A stretch of DNA of 64,000 nt from the NCBI GenBank assembly GCA_943789205.1, contig CALSTG010000001.1, forward strand, positions 372,001 through 436,000, given 5' to 3'. The position numbers and the translations under genes are program-made. Position 1 is the stretch's first letter; every line of letters starts with the position of its first letter. The notes below the pieces were generated by a model, which ran no database searches, was not told the DNA's origin, and saw only the letters and a list, made by a program, of their open reading frames with translations. This DNA comes from an uncultured Flavobacteriales bacterium (GTDB taxonomy: Bacteria; Bacteroidota; Bacteroidia; Flavobacteriales_D; Crocinitomicaceae). Below, in pieces: positions 36,241 to 45,259 of the stretch.

Positions 36241-36651
36241 TCATTTTTTTAGGAAAAACGATAGGGCTAATTCATAACCAGAAAGTCCAAGACCAACGAT
36301 ACTACCTATACACACAGGTGACAATAAAGATTCATTTCTAAAAGCTTCTCGAGCATGAATATTTGAAATATGGACCTCAACAACAGGGATTGAAATCGCC
36401 GCTATGCAATCTCTAATAGCCACACTAGTATGGGTGTAACCTCCTGCATTGAGAACAATTCCGTCACAATCGAGTTGTTGCAACGCATTAATTAATTCAC
36501 CTTCAACATTTGATTGAAAATAAGAAAGTTCAGCTTCAATGTCTCCACAAAGTTTTTGATAGAAACCCTCGAAGTTTTCTGTTCCATAAACCAAAGGTTC
36601 ACGAGAACCTAAAAGATTTAAATTTGGACCATTAATTATTGCTAATTTCAT
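36241..36651 (-). CDS. aroQ: Type II 3-dehydroquinate dehydratase
   Basis: A 136-residue dodecameric enzyme of the shikimate pathway. The N-terminal INGPNLNLLGSREPLVYG carries the catalytic Tyr22, NAGGYTHTSVAIRD binds substrate, and EVHISNIHAREAFR supplies the catalytic His. It starts 3 nt from xerD on the other strand. Confidence 0.97.
   Translation of the reverse strand: MKLAIINGPNLNLLGSREPLVYGTENFEGFYQKLCGDIEAELSYFQSNVEGELINALQQLDCDGIVLNAGGYTHTSVAIRDCIAAISIPVVEVHISNIHAREAFRNESLLSPVCIGSIVGLGLSGYELALSFFLKK
36619..36626 (+). promoter_or_regulatory. xerD -7 box inside the aroQ coding sequence
   Basis: TAAATTTG matches TAnnTTTG exactly and lies on the strand opposite to the codons for NLNL of aroQ, 29 bp upstream of the xerD GTG at 36655. 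Confidence 0.5.
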
Positions 36652-36654
36652 CTT

Positions 36655-37560
36655 GTGTCGAATTGGAGTCGCTATATTACAGAATTTGTTTCATTCCTTA
36701 AAATCGAAAAGGGTCTATCTGCCAATTCGGTAATTGCCTATGAAAATGATGTTCAGAAGCTAATGAACTACTGTATCTCAAAAAAACTCAAGGTTAAAGA
36801 AGTAACCTACCAGCATCTAAAGTCATTTATTACTGAATTATATGACCTTGGCCTTAGTGGCAGAAGTCAAGCAAGAATTATTTCAGGGATCAAACAATTC
36901 TTCACATATTTAATGCTTGAAAACCTGATAGGTCAAGATCCAAGCGAGCTCTTGGAGCAGCCAAAGCTTGGACGCAAACTTCCTGAAGTGCTATCAATTG
37001 ATGAAATTGACAGATTGATTGGCGCTATTAATCTCACTTCCAAAGAAGGTCCGAGAAATCGTGCCATACTTGAAGTATTGTACAGCTGTGGATTGCGCGT
37101 AAGCGAATTAATCAATCTAAAATTCACGGATTTATTTTACAATGAGGGCTTTGTTAGGGTGCTCGGTAAAGGAAATAAAGAACGTCTCGTTCCGTTGAGT
37201 AAAAGTGTTGAATACGAAATCAATTCCTATGAAGAAAAGGTGCGGTCGAATTTAGAAATCAAAGCAGGACATGAAAATTTCATATTTCTGAATCGAAGAG
37301 GGAAACAACTTACAAGAGTGATGATTTTTATCATTATTAAAGACCTTGCAAATAAAATTGATCTAAAAAAGTCCATTTCACCTCACACTTTTAGACATAG
37401 TTTTGCAACACATTTGATTGAGGGCGGTGCAAATTTAAGAGCAATTCAAGAAATGCTCGGTCATGAATCGATTATTACAACTGAAATATATACCCACCTC
37501 GATCAAAGTTTTTTGAAAGACGCGATACTCAGCTTTCACCCAAGAAATTCAATGGGATAA
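36655..37560 (+). CDS. xerD: Site-specific tyrosine recombinase XerD
   Basis: 301 residues from a GTG. The N-terminal SAM-like domain (about 1-95) and the catalytic domain with R in CGLRVSEL, H-x-x-R in HTFRHSFATHL, H in LGHESI and Y in TEIYTHLD are complete. With XerC it resolves chromosome dimers at dif near the terminus. There are no integrase-linked att sites or phage genes near it, so it is the housekeeping enzyme, not a prophage integrase. Confidence 0.93.
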   Translation: MSNWSRYITEFVSFLKIEKGLSANSVIAYENDVQKLMNYCISKKLKVKEVTYQHLKSFITELYDLGLSGRSQARIISGIKQFFTYLMLENLIGQDPSELLEQPKLGRKLPEVLSIDEIDRLIGAINLTSKEGPRNRAILEVLYSCGLRVSELINLKFTDLFYNEGFVRVLGKGNKERLVPLSKSVEYEINSYEEKVRSNLEIKAGHENFIFLNRRGKQLTRVMIFIIIKDLANKIDLKKSISPHTFRHSFATHLIEGGANLRAIQEMLGHESIITTEIYTHLDQSFLKDAILSFHPRNSMG

Positions 37561-37606
37561 GCTTAAAATAAATAAGGAAAAAAACTGCGATAATTTCTTT
37601 TATAAA

Positions 37607-37638
37607 TTTGCTTTATTTCTAAATAAATTGTTTCTTTG
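37607..37638 (+). promoter_or_regulatory. Promoter of rpmB-rpmG-DUF4295
   Basis: TTTG (37607-37610) is followed 20 nt later by TTTCTTTG (37631-37638), a near match to the -7 TAnnTTTG. The leader to rpmB would be about 36 nt. Confidence 0.5.
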
Positions 37639-37680
37639 CACCCGCTTTTTACATTAATAACGTCTTAAAACGTCAAGCAT

Positions 37681-37917
37681 ATGTCAAGGATTTGTCAACT
37701 TACAGGAAAATCAGTTATGGTTGGGAACAATGTTTCTCACTCGAAGAGAAGAACGAAACGTCGTTTTTACCCAAACTTAGTAACAAAGAAATTTTATCTT
37801 CCTGAAGAAGATACATTCATTACTCTTAAAGTAGCAACTTCTGCCTTAAGAACGATTAACAAGAAAGGAATTTCAGCTTGTGTTAAAGAAGCGCGTTTAA
37901 AAGGATTTATAAAATAA
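37681..37917 (+). CDS. rpmB: 50S ribosomal protein L28
   Basis: A 78-residue protein beginning MSRICQLTGKSVMVGNNVSHSKRRTK, the typical L28 N-terminus. It leads a three-gene unit with rpmG and the DUF4295 gene. Confidence 0.97.
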   Translation: MSRICQLTGKSVMVGNNVSHSKRRTKRRFYPNLVTKKFYLPEEDTFITLKVATSALRTINKKGISACVKEARLKGFIK

Positions 37918-37942
37918 GCGTTAAAAGTCAAAATTTAGAAAA

Positions 37943-38128
37943 ATGGCAAAGAGCAAAGGAAATAGAGTACAAGTTATCTTAGAATGTACAGAGCACAAAA
38001 ACTCAGGTTTAGCTGGAACTTCAAGATACATTACAACCAAGAATAGAAAAAATACTCCGGATCGAATGGAAATTAAAAAATTCAATCCGATCATGAAGAA
38101 GTATACGATTCATAAAGAAATTAAATAA
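37943..38128 (+). CDS. rpmG: 50S ribosomal protein L33
   Basis: A 61-residue protein with the L33 core [10 protein letters not shown] and a basic C-terminus. It lacks the four-cysteine zinc motif found in some L33 forms. Confidence 0.95.
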   Translation: MAKSKGNRVQVILECTEHKNSGLAGTSRYITTKNRKNTPDRMEIKKFNPIMKKYTIHKEIK

Positions 38129-38134
38129 TTTGTT

Positions 38135-38290
38135 ATGGCAAAGAAAGTAGTTGCGAGTTTACAGAAAGGTGGAGGAAAAGCCCACACCAAAGTGATTAAA
38201 ATGGTAAAATCAGATAAAACTGGTTCATACTCCTTCAAAGAAGGTATTGTGCATAACGATAAAGTTAAAGAGTGGTTTAGCAAAAGCTAA
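38135..38290 (+). CDS. DUF4295 protein
   Basis: A 51-residue basic protein (MAKKVVASLQKGGGKAHTKV…), conserved directly downstream of L33 in Bacteroidota, probably ribosome associated. It begins 6 nt after the rpmG stop. The function is not established. Confidence 0.85.
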   Translation: MAKKVVASLQKGGGKAHTKVIKMVKSDKTGSYSFKEGIVHNDKVKEWFSKS

Positions 38291-38312
38291 TACACTTTTG
38301 AAATTATTAATT

Positions 38313-38339
38313 AAGCTTCCTATGGGAGCTTTTTTTTTA
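38313..38339 (+). terminator. Terminator between the rpmB operon and ftsY
   Basis: 8-bp stem AAGCTTCC/GGGAGCTT (one G-U pair), 3-nt loop, then a T-run. ftsY starts 8 bp after its end, so some read-through is likely or ftsY has a promoter inside. Confidence 0.85.
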
Positions 38340-38346
38340 TAGTAAT

Positions 38347-39297
38347 ATGGGACTTTTTGACTTCTTTTCTAAATCTAAAAAGGAAACTCTTGATAAAGGG
38401 TTAGAAAAAACGAAAACTTCATTTCTTTCAAAAGTTGCCAGGACAATTGTTGGGAAATCTAAAGTTGATGATGAAGTTCTTGATAATCTAGAAGAGGTAT
38501 TGATTTCCTCTGATGTAGGTGTTGAAACTACACTTAAAATCATTGAGCAAATAGAAGCGCGAGTCAAGAAAGACAAAGTGCTCGGAGCAGATGAATTGCA
38601 ACTTATTCTAAAAGAGGAAATTGCAAAACTTTTGGAAGATAAAGCGAGTACTCAAAACATCAATGAGGGCTTTCAAGAAGGCAATGATCCGTATGTTATT
38701 ATGGTGGTCGGTGTAAACGGGGTTGGAAAAACAACAACCATAGGTAAACTAGCCCATCAATTCAAAACAGCAGGTAAAAAAGTAGTTTTAGGGGCTTCTG
38801 ACACGTTTCGAGCTGCAGCTGTAGATCAACTTATAATTTGGTCAGAACGAGTTGGTGTTCCAATAGTTCAGCAAGGTATGGGCGCAGATCCTGCAAGTGT
38901 TGCTTTTGATACTTTGCAATCGGCAAAAGCTCAAAACGCAGATGTTGTAATTATTGATACCGCAGGTCGTCTTCATAATAAGGTAAATCTCATGAATGAG
39001 CTTTCAAAAATTAAGAAGGTTATGGACAAGGTAATTCCAAATGCACCTCATGAAATCTTATTGGTGATTGATGGTTCTACAGGTCAAAATGCCTTTGAGC
39101 AAGCCAAACAGTTTTCTCAAGCCACAGCAATAAATGCTTTGGCGGTCACTAAGCTTGATGGCACTGCAAAGGGTGGTGTAATCATTGGTATCTCAGACCA
39201 AATGAATATTCCAGTTAAATACATTGGGGTTGGTGAACAAATGGATGACCTTCAGCTTTTTGATAAGAAAAGCTTCGTGGATTCTCTATTTTCTTAA
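38347..39297 (+). CDS. ftsY: Signal recognition particle receptor FtsY
   Basis: A 316-residue SRP GTPase. The NG domain shows G1 GVNGVGKTTTIGKLA, ASDTFRAAAVDQL, DTAGRLH and TKLDGTAKGG. There is only a short acidic/basic N-terminal region, shorter than the A domain of E. coli. Its last four bases are shared with the convergent OsmC gene (TTAA). Confidence 0.96.
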   Translation: MGLFDFFSKSKKETLDKGLEKTKTSFLSKVARTIVGKSKVDDEVLDNLEEVLISSDVGVETTLKIIEQIEARVKKDKVLGADELQLILKEEIAKLLEDKASTQNINEGFQEGNDPYVIMVVGVNGVGKTTTIGKLAHQFKTAGKKVVLGASDTFRAAAVDQLIIWSERVGVPIVQQGMGADPASVAFDTLQSAKAQNADVVIIDTAGRLHNKVNLMNELSKIKKVMDKVIPNAPHEILLVIDGSTGQNAFEQAKQFSQATAINALAVTKLDGTAKGGVIIGISDQMNIPVKYIGVGEQMDDLQLFDKKSFVDSLFS

Positions 39298-39731
39298 ACA
39301 GGAATAATTTCATAGCTGACAGATATATCTGGATGTAAACTTGCACGTACAGAGCAATATTTATTCAAAGAAAGGTCCACAGCACGATGAACGCGCTTCA
39401 AATCTATTTCTTTGTCAATACTTATTTTCAAATGAATTTTGTCATAAGGTGTTGGTACACCATCTTTCTTTGTAGCATCCGCCTCAACACGATATACCTT
39501 CGGTGACATTTTTTGCTTTTTGAGAACAAGCATTACATCAATTGACATACATCCCATTAAGCCACCAAGAAGTAGCTGCATTGGAGTCATACCTCTGTTT
39601 TTTCCCTCTAAACTTTCCGACGAATCCATTACCAGCTTTAAATTATTTTGAGCATTGAGCTCAAATACATAAGGCGCTTCTATTCTAGTCAATTCCATAT
39701 CCATAAATTTTAATCTTTTTTTATGCTTCAT
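39294..39731 (-). CDS. OsmC-family protein
   Basis: 145 residues. The core matches OsmC/Ohr proteins: GMTPMQLLLGGLMGCMSIDVM with the reactive Cys, and a second Cys in NKYCSVRASL. These act on organic hydroperoxides or thiol stress. The ATG at 39731 gives a short basic N-terminus; an internal ATG at 39704 would begin nearer the conserved domain. Shares its stop with ftsY. Confidence 0.85.
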   Translation of the reverse strand: MKHKKRLKFMDMELTRIEAPYVFELNAQNNLKLVMDSSESLEGKNRGMTPMQLLLGGLMGCMSIDVMLVLKKQKMSPKVYRVEADATKKDGVPTPYDKIHLKISIDKEIDLKRVHRAVDLSLNKYCSVRASLHPDISVSYEIIPV

Positions 39732-39778
39732 ATAAAGTTAGTTATTTCTAGGACCATTAGATATTGCAAACAATTCAT

Positions 39779-39786
39779 TAAATTTG
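39779..39786 (+). promoter_or_regulatory. Candidate -7 box of the TonB receptor gene
   Basis: TAAATTTG, exact match to TAnnTTTG, 19 bp upstream of the ATG at 39806. No clear -33 box. Confidence 0.45.
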
Positions 39787-39805
39787 CAACCTACATCATC
39801 TGACT

Positions 39806-42145
39806 ATGAAAAAACTTCTTCTTTGCATTTCGCTTCTACTATTTACAACACAAATACTTGCACAAAATAAAATCATTCGGGGCTTCATTTACGACCAATC
39901 GAATGGTGAGCCCTTGGCCTATGAGAAAGTAAAACTATTAAGGACAGATAGCAGCGCTGTTGCAGGAGCAATTACAGATTTAAATGGGTTCTTTCAGATT
40001 CCTAAACTTGACGATAATAACTACATCATAAAGGTTGATAACTTCAAATATGAAGAAGAAATAATAAATATAGATCTAACAACGAAGCGCAGTATTTATG
40101 ATGTGAAATTTGAATTGAAAATCTTAGAATCAGTGCAGGAATTTAATGAAGTTAAGGTCTCTGCTGAAAGCAAAACAAAAAGAACTAAAATTGAAATCTC
40201 AAAGCTCAAAATAAGTAAAGAAGGTCTCGAAAGAATACCTAGTTATGGTGCAGAGAATGACATTGTTGGTGCATTTTCAGTTACGCCAGGCGTCATTACA
40301 ACAGGGGATCAAGGTGGACAGCTTTATGTTAGAGGAGGAACACCGATTCAGAATAAAATACTTTTAGATGGAATGACCATATACAATCCATTCCATTCCA
40401 TAGGTTTCTTTTCAATTTTTGAAACAGAACTTATAAAAAATGTTGATATATACACTGGAGGTTTTGAGTCGAAGTATGGCGGACGTATCTCTTCAATAAT
40501 GGATATTACTTATAGAGATGGGAATAGAAAAAAGTTTTCTGGTAAAGCATCGGCTTCTCCATTTTTAGGAAAGCTTGTATTAGAGGGTCCTTTAGGCAAA
40601 AAAAGAGGTGACTCACCTCGGGCTGGTTCATATATTTTTTCAGCGAAAAAAAGTCTACTAGACATTACATCCCAATCGCTATATCCAAATATCAATGAAG
40701 GTAATGGGCTTCCTTTTAACTTTACTGACCTTTACGGTAAAGTTACTTTTTCCGGTGATGGAGGTAGTAAATTTAGTGCTTTTGGTTTTTCAAATCGTGA
40801 TAGTGTAAATTATAGTGTAGCTGATCTAAACTGGAACGCAGGTGGAGGTGGTATTAATTTTCTATTGGTTCCAAGTGGTTCGCCAATTTTTATTCGCGGT
40901 CATGTGAATGGCAGTAATTTCACCACCACATTTACGGAAAGTGAAGTAGAACCCCGAACCTCGAGTATAGGAGGATTTGATTTAGGTTTTGATTTCAGCT
41001 ATTTCTTAAAGAATGAAGGAGAGATAAATTATGGTTTTAATTTAAATGGATTCAATACGAAATATACAACCTTTAATGAAGTAGGTAGAAAAATAGAAGA
41101 CGAAAACTTCACGACAGAAATTGGAAGTTATTTCAATTACAGAGGGGTATTTAACAGATGGGTTATTCAGACCGGAATAAGAGCTCAAGTATACGCTTCA
41201 CTTAATACGGTCTCACTCGAGCCTCGACTTGCTGCGAAATACAATGCAACAGAAAGTATACGTTTCAAATTCTCAGGAGGTCGTTTTTCTCAAAACTTTA
41301 CTTCTGCCTCTTCAGATAAAGACATTGTAAATCTTTTTAATGGATTACTAAGCGCCCCTACCAATGTGCAAGACCAATTTGTGAATGAATTTGGCAATAC
41401 ACGTCAGGTAAATAACGGTTTACAATATGCTTGGCATGCTATTGCAGGTGTCGAAGTTGACCTTGGTGAAAATATCACAGTAAACCTTGAAGGGTATTAT
41501 AAATACTTCTCTCAATTAAGTAACATTAATCCAAATAAGCTTTATGAAGACATCGCTACCTTCGAAATGATTGATGATGTTTTCAAAAAGGACTTTATTA
41601 TCGAGTCAGGACAAAGCTTAGGTGCTGATTTATTAATTAAGTACACCAAGAATAGATTGTTTTTGTGGGGTGTATATTCATACGGATACAACCTAAGGTG
41701 GGATGGTTTCAATGAATATTTCCCTGTATTTGATCGGAGACATAATATCAACCTAGTTGGATCGTACATCTTTGGTAAAAAGAAAGATTTGGACTTCAAT
41801 GTTCGTTGGAATTTAGGTTCTGGTTTGCCATTTACACCTACTGCAGGTTTTTATCAATCTGAAAATTTCTCGGGTGGTGTAACTTCTGACCCAATAACAA
41901 ACAATAGCAATACGGTTTCAACCTTGCTCGGTACATTTAATAGCCAAAGATTACCCTACTACCATAGACTAGATGTAACGCTAAAAAAGAAATTCAAGTT
42001 TAAAAACAAAACGATAATGGAAGTTGTACTCAGTGTAACAAATGCCTACAATAGAAACAATATTTTCTATGTAAATCGTGTCACAAATGAAGAAATATAC
42101 CAATTTCCATTACTCCCTAGTTTTGGTATGAGCTATAAATTTTAA
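39806..42145 (+). CDS. TonB-dependent outer-membrane receptor with carboxypeptidase-regulatory-like domain
   Basis: 779 residues: signal peptide 1-20, carboxypeptidase-regulatory-like beta domain 22-105, plug domain about 135-235 (GGQLYVRGGTPIQNKILLDG, VDIYTGGFESKYGGRISS) and a barrel to the C-terminal FGMSYKF. Imports an unknown large ligand across the outer membrane using the proton motive force. No SusD partner is encoded beside it, so it is not a polysaccharide locus. Followed closely by a DUF1015 gene. Confidence 0.92.
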   Translation: MKKLLLCISLLLFTTQILAQNKIIRGFIYDQSNGEPLAYEKVKLLRTDSSAVAGAITDLNGFFQIPKLDDNNYIIKVDNFKYEEEIINIDLTTKRSIYDVKFELKILESVQEFNEVKVSAESKTKRTKIEISKLKISKEGLERIPSYGAENDIVGAFSVTPGVITTGDQGGQLYVRGGTPIQNKILLDGMTIYNPFHSIGFFSIFETELIKNVDIYTGGFESKYGGRISSIMDITYRDGNRKKFSGKASASPFLGKLVLEGPLGKKRGDSPRAGSYIFSAKKSLLDITSQSLYPNINEGNGLPFNFTDLYGKVTFSGDGGSKFSAFGFSNRDSVNYSVADLNWNAGGGGINFLLVPSGSPIFIRGHVNGSNFTTTFTESEVEPRTSSIGGFDLGFDFSYFLKNEGEINYGFNLNGFNTKYTTFNEVGRKIEDENFTTEIGSYFNYRGVFNRWVIQTGIRAQVYASLNTVSLEPRLAAKYNATESIRFKFSGGRFSQNFTSASSDKDIVNLFNGLLSAPTNVQDQFVNEFGNTRQVNNGLQYAWHAIAGVEVDLGENITVNLEGYYKYFSQLSNINPNKLYEDIATFEMIDDVFKKDFIIESGQSLGADLLIKYTKNRLFLWGVYSYGYNLRWDGFNEYFPVFDRRHNINLVGSYIFGKKKDLDFNVRWNLGSGLPFTPTAGFYQSENFSGGVTSDPITNNSNTVSTLLGTFNSQRLPYYHRLDVTLKKKFKFKNKTIMEVVLSVTNAYNRNNIFYVNRVTNEEIYQFPLLPSFGMSYKF

Positions 42146-42147
42146 GG

Positions 42148-43368
42148 ATGGCAAGCATTGCTAAATTTAAGGCATTAAGACCCATTCGAGACAAGGTCCA
42201 TCTTGTAGCGACAAGACCATACTACTCCTACAAGAAAAATGTATTGAAAGCAAAACTTGAAAGCAACCCTTTCACCTTTCTACATATTATTAATCCAGAA
42301 TTCGGACATCCGACTAAAACTAAACCAAATTCTGAAGAAAGATTTTCGCTAGTGAAAGAAGGGTATAAGAGATTTAAAGATCAAGGAATCTTGATTCAGG
42401 ATGAGGAAGCGCATTTATACCTTTACAAACAAACATCTATCAACCATTCCTGCATTGGCGTGATTGCAGGAGCAAGTGTCCAAGAGTATTTAGATAAGAA
42501 AATTAAGATACACGAGGCTACACTGACAAGTAGAGAAGCAATTTTTGAAAAATATTTAGATATCGTGGGGTATAATGCCGAGCCCGTATTGCTCTCCTAT
42601 AAAGGCAATGAATCACTCGAAAATTATTTACATAAAATACAAAGTGAGCGCCCAGAATATGAATTTACAGCCACTGATAATATAAAACATGAACTTTGGA
42701 TTGTTGAAAATGAAGCAGCAAAAGACTTACAAAATTACTTTAAATCCATTGACGAAGTTTACATCGCAGATGGTCATCATCGATCGGCATCTTCCGCTGG
42801 TTTATATCAAGCAAAGGGAAACTTGTATACAAATTCGAAAAACTTTTTAGCCTATTTTGTCGAAGAAAACCAGCTAAACATCATTGCTTTTAACAGATTA
42901 GTTAAAACACTCAACGATTTAAGTCCTGAGGTGTTTATAGAAAAACTTAAATGTCTTGGTGAATTGACTATGCTTAAACGAGGCAGCGCACCAGATACAA
43001 ACCATACCATACATTTATGCATTGATAAGCAATGGTATCGTTTAAAATTTAATACAAATCTTATCGATGAGAACCATCCAGTCAAAAGCCTTGATGCTGA
43101 TTTACTTACTGAATTAATATTGAAACCTATTTTAAATATTGAAGATCTTAAAACAAGTGATGCTGTTGACTTCCTTCCTGGAACTTTTAATGCACAAGAA
43201 TTTGAAAGAGAAATGAAAAAAAATAATTTTCATTTAGGATTTATGCTTTACCCAGTTAATATTCATCAAATAAAAGCAGTTGCCGATGCCGGTTTATATA
43301 TGCCTCCTAAATCTACATGGGTTGAACCCAAGCTAAGAAGTGGTCTCACCATCTATAATCTGAAATAA
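42148..43368 (+). CDS. DUF1015 family protein
   Basis: 406 residues. Recognisable by the N-terminal FKALRPIRDKVHLVATRPYY, by 'INPEFGH' and by YIADGHHRSASS. The family has no agreed function. It begins 2 nt after the TonB receptor stop and abuts the YggS gene start, so the three genes are probably one operon. Confidence 0.85.
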   Translation: MASIAKFKALRPIRDKVHLVATRPYYSYKKNVLKAKLESNPFTFLHIINPEFGHPTKTKPNSEERFSLVKEGYKRFKDQGILIQDEEAHLYLYKQTSINHSCIGVIAGASVQEYLDKKIKIHEATLTSREAIFEKYLDIVGYNAEPVLLSYKGNESLENYLHKIQSERPEYEFTATDNIKHELWIVENEAAKDLQNYFKSIDEVYIADGHHRSASSAGLYQAKGNLYTNSKNFLAYFVEENQLNIIAFNRLVKTLNDLSPEVFIEKLKCLGELTMLKRGSAPDTNHTIHLCIDKQWYRLKFNTNLIDENHPVKSLDADLLTELILKPILNIEDLKTSDAVDFLPGTFNAQEFEREMKKNNFHLGFMLYPVNIHQIKAVADAGLYMPPKSTWVEPKLRSGLTIYNLK

Positions 43369-44030
43369 TGATAGCAAATAAGCTCCAGAAACTTTACGGT
43401 GAATTACCGAAAGAGGTCACTTTAGTCGCTGTTTCCAAAACCAAACCTATTTCTGATCTTCAAGATGCATACGATGCAGGTCAGCGTGTTTTCGGCGAAA
43501 ATAAAGTTCAAGAAATGTGTGCTAAATGGGAGCAGCTTCCAAAAGAAATTGACTGGCACTTTATAGGACACCTGCAGCGAAATAAGGTTAAATATCTTGC
43601 GCCTTTTGTTGATTTAATACATGGCGTCGAAAGCTTTAGATTATTGAAAGAAATAAACAAGCAAGCCATAAAGCATAATAGGATAATTGATGTCTTATTG
43701 CAATTCTTTATTGCAAATGAAGAGACCAAATTTGGACTCTCCTTTGAAGAGGCTCAATCTATTTTGAGTGATGAAAATTTCAAAGAACTAAAAAATGTTC
43801 GTATTTGTGGCGTGATGGGCATGGCCTCATTTTCGAATAATCAGGAACAAATTCGGGAAGAATTCAAAACTCTGAAAAATATATTTGATAAATTAAAGTT
43901 TACTTTTTTTGATAATGAAACAAGCTTTAATGTTGTCTCAATGGGCATGAGTGGTGATTATAAGTTCGCTATTGAGGAAGGTAGCACAATGATTCGCGTT
44001 GGTAGCTCTATTTTTGGTAAACGCAATTAA
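43368..44030 (+). CDS. YggS-family pyridoxal-phosphate homeostasis protein
   Basis: 220 residues with the PLP lysine K24 in VAVSKTKP, the GENKVQEM loop, the WHFIGHLQRNKVK signature and the C-terminal MSGDYKFAIEEGSTMIRVGSSIFG. Binds PLP and balances amino-acid and vitamin B6 pools. The last residue of the DUF1015 stop overlaps its ATG. Ends sharing TTAA with the convergent M16 gene. Confidence 0.95.
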   Translation: MIANKLQKLYGELPKEVTLVAVSKTKPISDLQDAYDAGQRVFGENKVQEMCAKWEQLPKEIDWHFIGHLQRNKVKYLAPFVDLIHGVESFRLLKEINKQAIKHNRIIDVLLQFFIANEETKFGLSFEEAQSILSDENFKELKNVRICGVMGMASFSNNQEQIREEFKTLKNIFDKLKFTFFDNETSFNVVSMGMSGDYKFAIEEGSTMIRVGSSIFGKRN

Positions 44031-45256
44031 TCTTTCAAATCAAAAATAAGACTGGATATTTTAGATGTCTGCATATATTTTTGAGCCAATACCTGAATAT
44101 CGTCAGCGGATATTTTATCTATACTCTTATGCATTTCCTCAATAGTATCTATTTGACCAAATGCCAGTAGGCTCTTCCCTAAACTATGCATTAAACCTGA
44201 ATTCACATCCATACTCAGCGCCAGCTGTCCCTTAAACTGTTGCTTTAATCGAGTTAGTTTTGCTTCACTAATTTTCTTGTTTTGAATACGTAAAAGTTCC
44301 TTATGAATAAGTCTAATTGATTTTTTTATATTCTTTGACTCACAACCTACATAAATTTGCCAAAAACCAACATCGGCATATGGCACATATGTTGCCTCGA
44401 TGCTGTAAGCGAGTACATGCCGTTCCCTTAGGGATATATTCAAAGTAGCATTCATGGCAGGTCCGCCGAGCATATTCATTAACATAGCCATTGCTGTTCG
44501 TTGAACATCAAAATAATTTGGAGCCATACCTCCTAGGACCAAATGAGCTTGATAATTTGATTCTTTACGGACAATGTTAAATGGTTGATACCCTGAAAAC
44601 GGATTTATTTGAATATCAGCACCCTTAGCTGGCATATCTTTGATATGCTTTTTCAAATGCTTTTCAATAGATTTTAATGGAATATCACCAACGAATGAAA
44701 CAACTAAATTTTCTTTAGAAAAATAGGCTTGTACAAATTCATTCAAATCTTTTTGGGTGAACTTTGCTAATCCCTCCTTTTTTCCTAGAATATTGTTCCC
44801 CAATGAGTGTCCCTTGAAAAACTCCTCTTCAAAATCATCAAATATCTTATCAAAAGGACTGTCTAGGTATGAATTGATCTCATCAATTACAATTTCTTTT
44901 TCCTTTTTAACCTCATTACGAGAGAACGTGGGGTTTACAGATATATCTGATAGGAGCTCAATAGCCCTAGTTGTATGCTCTTTCGGAAATGAGGCATGCA
45001 AGCATAATTCTTCTTTCGCTGTGTATGCATTAAGCTCTCCTCCTACCTCATCAAGTCTTGAAATAGTTTGGATCCCAGACCTTTTCTTTGTGCCTTTAAA
45101 TACACAATGCTCAAGAAAGTGGGCTAATCCAGTTTGGTGTTCCTTTTCAAATCGACTGCCAGCTCTAAAAAAAAAGCCAATATGAGCCACGGCACTTGGT
45201 TTATGGAGATAAACCAGTCTTATTCCATTTTCTAATGTAATACAAGTAGGCTCCAA
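44027..45256 (-). CDS. M16-family zinc metallopeptidase (processing-peptidase type)
   Basis: 409 residues. The inverted zinc motif HFLEH (H46, E49, H50) is intact. No signal peptide is seen. The two halves of a M16 fold are present (N-terminal catalytic and C-terminal clamp). It is the monomeric size, about half of pitrilysin. Substrate unknown. Next to pdxH. Confidence 0.9.
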   Translation of the reverse strand: MEPTCITLENGIRLVYLHKPSAVAHIGFFFRAGSRFEKEHQTGLAHFLEHCVFKGTKKRSGIQTISRLDEVGGELNAYTAKEELCLHASFPKEHTTRAIELLSDISVNPTFSRNEVKKEKEIVIDEINSYLDSPFDKIFDDFEEEFFKGHSLGNNILGKKEGLAKFTQKDLNEFVQAYFSKENLVVSFVGDIPLKSIEKHLKKHIKDMPAKGADIQINPFSGYQPFNIVRKESNYQAHLVLGGMAPNYFDVQRTAMAMLMNMLGGPAMNATLNISLRERHVLAYSIEATYVPYADVGFWQIYVGCESKNIKKSIRLIHKELLRIQNKKISEAKLTRLKQQFKGQLALSMDVNSGLMHSLGKSLLAFGQIDTIEEMHKSIDKISADDIQVLAQKYMQTSKISSLIFDLKD

Positions 45257-45259
45257 GTT

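Noticed and set aside
36655..37560. Possible phage or transposon integrase
   Set aside because: The N-terminus and catalytic motifs match housekeeping XerD, and the neighbours are aroQ and ribosomal genes.
37640..37680. Riboswitch or L28-binding leader before rpmB
   Set aside because: The leader is only about 36 nt and has no convincing structure.
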